From Streptomyces sp. NRRL F-6492 (GTDB taxonomy: Bacteria; Actinomycetota; Actinomycetes; Streptomycetales; Streptomycetaceae), in the NCBI RefSeq assembly GCF_001280125.1, contig NZ_LGEG01000228.1, positions 1 to 55,464 of the forward strand: a stretch of DNA of 55,464 nucleotides. Reading direction: 5' to 3'. Under the pieces are notes generated by a model that did not search any database, had not been told where the DNA came from, and worked only from the letters and a program-made list of their open reading frames with translations. Positions 51,667 through 55,464 of this stretch are shown here, in pieces (the stretch's first letter is position 1; each line of letters begins with the position of its first letter). The position numbers were made by a program, and so were the translations under genes.

Positions 51667-52120
51667 GCAGCCGCTCCAGCGCCTCGACGACCAGGGCGTG
51701 GTCCTCGGCCTGCGGCAGCCCCGAGACCGTGACCGAGCCGATCACCCCCGCGCCCTCGACCCCGATCGGGAACGACCCGCCATGGGCGGCGTACCGGTCG
51801 GGGTCGAGGCGCGAGGACGCCTCGAACGTCGTCCCTTTGGCCCGGAACCGGGCCCCGACCAGGAACGAGCTCTCGCCGTACCGTTCGACCACCCGCCGCT
51901 TGCGGTCGATCCACGCGTCGTTGTCCGCGCTGGACCCCGGCAGCGCGCAGTGGAACAGCTGCTGCGCCCCGCGCCGCACGTCGACCGCCACGGGCGCCTT
52001 CCGCTCCCGGGCCAGGGAGACGAGCAGCGTCCCGAGCGTCCAGGCGTCCTCGTACGTGAAGCGGGGGAGGACCAGCCGGGCCTCCTGCGCCGCCAGCTCC
52101 TCCACCTCCGAGCCGCTCAC
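51638..52120 (-). CDS. UPF0303 (heme-degrading-like) family protein
   Basis: A 160-residue protein of the UPF0303/DUF336 family: [61 protein letters not shown] and [40 protein letters not shown]. Relatives bind or degrade heme or act as metabolic accessory proteins; none is settled. The GTG at 52120 overlaps the oxidoreductase stop (GTGA). The 3' end overlaps the convergent surface-protein gene by 29 bases. Confidence 0.88.
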   Translation of the reverse strand: MSGSEVEELAAQEARLVLPRFTYEDAWTLGTLLVSLARERKAPVAVDVRRGAQQLFHCALPGSSADNDAWIDRKRRVVERYGESSFLVGARFRAKGTTFEASSRLDPDRYAAHGGSFPIGVEGAGVIGSVTVSGLPQAEDHALVVEALERLLSSCGADAG

Positions 52121-53211
52121 GGCGCCACCGTGATCCCCTCGCGGGCCGACCGCCGCGCCGCCTCCAGGACGTCGAGCGCGTCGGCGGCCTCGTGCGCGGT
52201 GACCGGGTTCGGGCCGGTGCCGCGCAGGGCGGCGGCGACGGCCGCGTAGTACGCCGGGTAGTCGCCGGGCAGCGACTCGACCGGGGTCCCGCCGCCGGTC
52301 AGCGGCGACTTGCCGGCGCCGAGCCGGCCCCACAGCTCCTCCGGCTCCGCGCCCCAGGCGGCGCCCCCGGATCCGGGCCGCAGCCCGTCGCGCAGGGCGG
52401 CCTCCTGGGGGTCGAGGCCGTACTTCACGAAGCCCGCGCGCCGCCCGAGCACCCGGAACCGGGGGCCGAGCTGGGCGGTGGTGGCGCTCACGTACAGGTG
52501 GGAGCGGACCCCGTTCGCGTGGGTGAGCGCGAGGAAGGTGTCGTCGTCGGCCTCGGCGCCCGGCCGGCGCACGTCCGACTCGGCGTACACCGAGACCACC
52601 GGGCCGAAGAGGACGAGGGCCTGGTCCACGACGTGGCTGCCCAGGTCGTACAGGAGCCCGCCGATCTCCTCCGGCGCCCCTGACTCGCGCCAGCCGCCCT
52701 TGGGCTTCGGCCGCCACCGCTCGAAGCGGGACTCGAAGCGCTGGACCTCGCCGAGCGCGTCCTCGTCCAGGAGGCGGCGCAGGGTGCGGAAGTCGCCGTC
52801 CCAGCGGCGGTTCTGGAAGACCGAGAGCAGCAGGCCCCGCTCCTCGGCGAGGGCGGCCAGGCCGCGCGCCTCGGCGGCGGTCCCGGCGAGCGGCTTGTCC
52901 ACGACGACCGGCAGGCCCGCCTCCAGGGCGGCCGTGGCGACCTCGACGTGCGTCTTGTTGGGGGAGGCGACGACGACCAGGTCCAGCTCCTCCGCGCCCG
53001 GCGCCCACAGCTCCTCGGGCTTCGCCGCCACCCGTACGCCCGGATGGGCGGCGCGGGCCTCGGCGGCCCGCTCGGGGTTGCCGGTGGTGACGGCGGCGAG
53101 GGCGAGGTCCCCGGAGGCGGCGATCAGCGGGGCGTGGAAGACGGAGCCCGCCAGGCCGTAGCCGACGAGTCCGACGCGGAGGGGGGTGCGGGGGGAGTCG
53201 GTGCCAGTCAT
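52117..53211 (-). CDS. Gfo/Idh/MocA-family oxidoreductase
   Basis: A 364-residue NAD(P)-dependent dehydrogenase. The Rossmann motif is LRVGLVGYGLAGSVFHAPLI, the next conserved block is LVVVASPNKTHVEVATAAL, and the catalytic Lys lies in VVDKPLAG. The C-terminal substrate domain has GGLLYDLGSHVVDQALVLFG. It probably acts on a sugar or inositol derivative. It forms a coupled operon with the UPF0303 gene and is divergent from a ROK regulator, which suggests sugar control. The ATG at 53211 has a weak ribosome site (GAGG close by). Confidence 0.92.
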   Translation of the reverse strand: MTGTDSPRTPLRVGLVGYGLAGSVFHAPLIAASGDLALAAVTTGNPERAAEARAAHPGVRVAAKPEELWAPGAEELDLVVVASPNKTHVEVATAALEAGLPVVVDKPLAGTAAEARGLAALAEERGLLLSVFQNRRWDGDFRTLRRLLDEDALGEVQRFESRFERWRPKPKGGWRESGAPEEIGGLLYDLGSHVVDQALVLFGPVVSVYAESDVRRPGAEADDDTFLALTHANGVRSHLYVSATTAQLGPRFRVLGRRAGFVKYGLDPQEAALRDGLRPGSGGAAWGAEPEELWGRLGAGKSPLTGGGTPVESLPGDYPAYYAAVAAALRGTGPNPVTAHEAADALDVLEAARRSAREGITVAP

Positions 53212-53224
53212 GCGCCTCACTTAA

Positions 53225-53237
53225 GCAACGCTGTTGC
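53225..53237. promoter_or_regulatory. palindromic operator between oxidoreductase and ROK genes
   Basis: GCAAC-GCT-GTTGC, a perfect 13-bp palindrome, lies 14 bases before the oxidoreductase start and 31 before the ROK start. The flanking TTAAGCAACG and GTTGCCGAAG resemble ROK-family operators. Confidence 0.65.
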
Positions 53238-53267
53238 CGAAGTGCAAGCCGCCCTGACAATGGGGGA

Positions 53268-54335
53268 GTGAAGAAGGACCAGGGTGGAGTGAACGTACCG
53301 GCGCTGCGCAGCCACAACGCCGCGCTCGTGCTCGATCTGCTGCGCGGGGCGGGGGAGGCCGGGATCAGCCGTCTGGAGCTGGCCGAGCGGACCGGGCTCA
53401 CCCCGCAGGCCGTCAGCAAGATCACCGCGCGGCTGCGGGCCGAGGGCCTCGCGGCGGAGGCGGGCCACCGCGCCTCGACCGGCGGCAAGCCCCGTACGGT
53501 CCTGCGCCTGGAGCCCTCCGCCGCGCACGCCGTCGGCGTCCACCTCGACCGCGACGAGCTGACGGCCCTCCTGACCGACCTCGCGGGCACGACCGTGGCC
53601 CTCCGCCGCCGCCCGGTGGACCTGGGGGCGGGGACCGGGCCGGTCCTGGACGCGGTGACGGAGGAGGTGCGGGCGCTGCTGCGGGAGGGCGGGGAGGAGC
53701 GGGCCGTCCTCGGCGCCGGGGTCGCCATGCCGGGGCCCCTGGACCACCGCGCCGGGCTGCCCGGCCGGGTCACGGGCTTCCCCGAGTGGGCCGGCCACCC
53801 GGTCCGCGAGGAGCTGGCCCGGCGCCTCGGGCTCCCCGTCGTCCTCGACAAGGACACCAACGCCGCCGCCCTCGGCCTCGCCCTGCGCCCCGGCGCCCCC
53901 GCCTCCTTCGCCTACGTCCACCTCGGCACGGGCCTCGGCGCCGGCCTCGTCCTCGGCGGCGCGCCGCTGCGCGGGGACAGGACCGGGGCGGGCGAGCTGG
54001 GCCACCAGACCGTCCAGCTCGACGGACCGCCGTGCGGCTGCGGCGGGCGCGGCTGCCTGGAGGTCCTGTGCCTGGCGGCGGTCGCGCGCGGCGAACTCGC
54101 CGGGGCCGCGCGGATCCTGGGCGCGGGCGCCGCCAATCTCGTACGGCTCCTCGACATCGACCAGGTCCTCCTGGGCGGCCGGGTGGTGCTCGCCGCGCCG
54201 GAGGCCTTCGCGGACGGGGTGCGGGAGGTCCTCGCCGGCCTCGGCCTGACGGCCCCGGTGGGCGTCGTCGCGGAACGGGACGCGGTGGCGGAGGGCGCGG
54301 CGTGGCTGACCCTGGCGCCGGTCTTCGGGAAGTAG
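53268..54335 (+). CDS. ROK-family transcriptional regulator
   Basis: A 355-residue protein: an N-terminal winged helix (SHNAALVLDLLRGAGEAGISRLELAERTGLTPQAVSKITARL, residues 13-55) joined to a ROK sugar-kinase-like domain. Sugar/ATP-site elements are GAGVAMPGPLDHRAGLPGR, VVLDKDTNAAALG and YVHLGTGLGAGLVLGG; the zinc motif is GHQTVQLDGPPCGCGGRGCLE. Its operator is probably the 13-bp palindrome shared with the divergent oxidoreductase. The GTG at 53268 is used; GTG 53289 is an alternative and neither has a well-spaced ribosome site. Confidence 0.9.
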   Translation: MKKDQGGVNVPALRSHNAALVLDLLRGAGEAGISRLELAERTGLTPQAVSKITARLRAEGLAAEAGHRASTGGKPRTVLRLEPSAAHAVGVHLDRDELTALLTDLAGTTVALRRRPVDLGAGTGPVLDAVTEEVRALLREGGEERAVLGAGVAMPGPLDHRAGLPGRVTGFPEWAGHPVREELARRLGLPVVLDKDTNAAALGLALRPGAPASFAYVHLGTGLGAGLVLGGAPLRGDRTGAGELGHQTVQLDGPPCGCGGRGCLEVLCLAAVARGELAGAARILGAGAANLVRLLDIDQVLLGGRVVLAAPEAFADGVREVLAGLGLTAPVGVVAERDAVAEGAAWLTLAPVFGK

Positions 54336-54513
54336 ACGGGCCCTCTCTCCGGCTCGATGGAGCCCGATCGATCCGATGATCGGAAAGTAGGCTGATCGGG
54401 CGGATTCTCGCCCCTTCCGGAGGAGCGCCCGGTGTCGCTGCCCGGCCCGCCCCCTCCCGCGTGGCAGCGTCGCGGCCGTCCCCCTGCCCGCGATCAGCAA
54501 AGGCACCGGCACC

Positions 54514-55464
54514 ATGGCATCCGTACCCCTGCGACTGCGCAGCGTCCGCGCCGTGACCGTGGCGACCGCCGTGGCGGCTCCCTTCGCGCTCGCGGCCCCC
54601 GTCCCGGCGACGGCGACGGCGACCTCGGCCCCGACCCCGGCGGCGACGGCCCCCGGGCCGGGCGCGGCCGCCCCCGACCCCCCCGGCCCCCCGCGGCTCC
54701 CCGCCGTCCCCGCCCCCGACCCGCCCGTCCCCGGCTGCGGCGTCCCGGACGACGACGCCTTCCCGCTCGACACCCGCATCCACGGCGGCCCGGCCGGTTA
54801 CACGGCGGGCGGCCCCTTCCAGGGCTGGCGGCTCGACCTCACGAACACCACCGGGTCGCCCTGCTCCGGGATCCACCCGGTGCTCGTCCTCACCGACCGC
54901 GACCGGGTCCTGCGGCCGGAGCAGATCCGCTTCGAGTTCTACGACGCCGGGGCCGCGCGCTGGCACCCCGTGGCCTTCGAGGAGACCTCGGAGGCCGAGA
55001 ACGTGGGCGTGTTCACCGACTTCGGCGGCTTCGCCGTCCCCGCCGGCGAGACCCTCACCGTCCCCGTACGGCTCGCCTTCGGCGCGGGGGCGGCCCCCGG
55101 CGAGGTCCTGGTCAACGCGGCGATCGTCCAGCGCCGGGGCGCGGACGGGGACTGGATCGGGGACTCCGGCGACTACCGCCTGACCATCGGCCCTACCGAC
55201 CCGGACGCCCTGGACGCCCCGGTCGAGCCGGCCGAGCCGTCCGGCTCCACCGAGCCCCCCGGGCCCACCGCGCCGCCCGGGACCACGGCCCCGGCCGCGC
55301 CCGCCGAACCGCCGAAGAGCACGGAGGGCGTGAAGAGCACGAAGCCGCCGAAGTCCGAGGAGCCGTCGAAGCCCGGGGAGCCGTCGCAGTCCGCGGACCC
55401 GGTGGGGCCCACCGCCTCGGCCGGACCGACGGCCACCGCCTCGGCCGGACCGACGGCCCCCGCC
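54514..55464 (+). CDS. exported proline-rich protein, 3' end outside window
   Basis: The frame opens with ATG 54514 and runs to the last base without a stop (317 codons). The start is an export signal, MASVPLRLRSVRAVTVATAVAAPFALAAPVPATA. A Pro/Ala stretch follows, then a folded domain of about 150 residues (residues 75-225) with beta-rich text: GWRLDLTNTTGSPCSGIHPVLVLTDRD, IRFEFYDAG, FGGFAVPAGETLTVPVRLAFG, DWIGDSGDYRLTIG. After that comes a Glu/Pro/Ser/Lys-rich stalk. The layout matches sortase-anchored surface proteins, but the anchor is beyond the window. Ribosome site weak. Confidence 0.75.
   Translation, partial: MASVPLRLRSVRAVTVATAVAAPFALAAPVPATATATSAPTPAATAPGPGAAAPDPPGPPRLPAVPAPDPPVPGCGVPDDDAFPLDTRIHGGPAGYTAGGPFQGWRLDLTNTTGSPCSGIHPVLVLTDRDRVLRPEQIRFEFYDAGAARWHPVAFEETSEAENVGVFTDFGGFAVPAGETLTVPVRLAFGAGAAPGEVLVNAAIVQRRGADGDWIGDSGDYRLTIGPTDPDALDAPVEPAEPSGSTEPPGPTAPPGTTAPAAPAEPPKSTEGVKSTKPPKSEEPSKPGEPSQSADPVGPTASAGPTATASAGPTAPA
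55411..55458. repeat. 24-bp tandem repeat at the window end
   Basis: Two identical 24-base units beginning ACCGCCTCGGCC (55411-55434, 55435-55458) encode TASAGPTA twice in the stalk of the exported protein; the array may continue beyond the window. Confidence 0.8.

Overview
The window is high-GC actinobacterial chromosome, almost certainly Streptomyces. The grounds are strongly GC-biased third codon positions, GTG and TTG starts, a DasR-type nagF/nagE1/nagE2 phosphotransferase locus with dre operators, a CysO/CysM/Mec cysteine set with an LHVDL-type leader peptide, and a tRNA without encoded CCA. Most of it reads as conserved core chromosome. One accessory stretch, about 35.0-44.3 kb, carries a restriction-modification and putative defence island with visible scars at both edges.

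Region by region. 1-5 kb: two RDD-domain membrane proteins (the first cut by the window edge), a small membrane protein and a secreted M6 (immune inhibitor A type) metalloprotease. 5-8.2 kb: NAD salvage (nicotinamidase, nicotinate phosphoribosyltransferase) under an NrtR-like palindrome, then clpS with a DUF2017 gene. 8.2-15.5 kb: an amino acid permease; the JAMM peptidase Mec; a cobalamin riboswitch with a btuFCD-type importer; an LHVDL leader peptide; cysO and cysM; a membrane-anchored PemK/MazF-like protein. The importer operon sits between mec and cysO-cysM. 15.7-21.9 kb: an MBL hydrolase, the N-acetylglucosamine PTS genes with dre sites, rph, a lipoprotein, rdgB and tRNA-Leu(UAG). 22-33.3 kb: a decayed HNH endonuclease gene, an MHS transporter, a peroxiredoxin, DUF3618, a GroES paralogue, a guanidine-III riboswitch with an SMR exporter, a class A penicillin-binding protein, an ABC-2 exporter operon and DUF445.

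33.3-44.3 kb: an HTH protein, a TrmO-like gene and a creatininase gene missing its N-terminal half, then the island. Leftwards run an HNH-like cysteine-cluster protein, a ParB-like protein and an SNF2 helicase. Rightwards, across a divergent region with repeated CGCAAACAC boxes, run an HTH regulator, a small membrane protein and a C5-cytosine methyltransferase. Converging on the methyltransferase are a Vsr endonuclease and a NaeI-family restriction enzyme. The right edge abuts a SEC-C gene whose last 24 codons are followed, in frame, by a diverged second copy of the SEC-C motif.

44.3-55.5 kb: the SEC-C protein, an MFS exporter and its divergent HxlR regulator (two 31-bp-spaced operators), DUF6412 with a second YidC, a fumarylacetoacetase-fold hydrolase, a sortase-type choice-of-anchor A surface protein with about 14 Thr/Pro heptads, a UPF0303/oxidoreductase operon facing a ROK regulator, and the start of another proline-rich exported protein that leaves the window.

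The best candidate for an undescribed system is the 35.9-44.2 kb island: NaeI-type restriction-modification with Vsr, coupled by position and a shared-looking operator array to a helicase/ParB/HNH trio. All functions are read from motifs and recall of families; no search was run.
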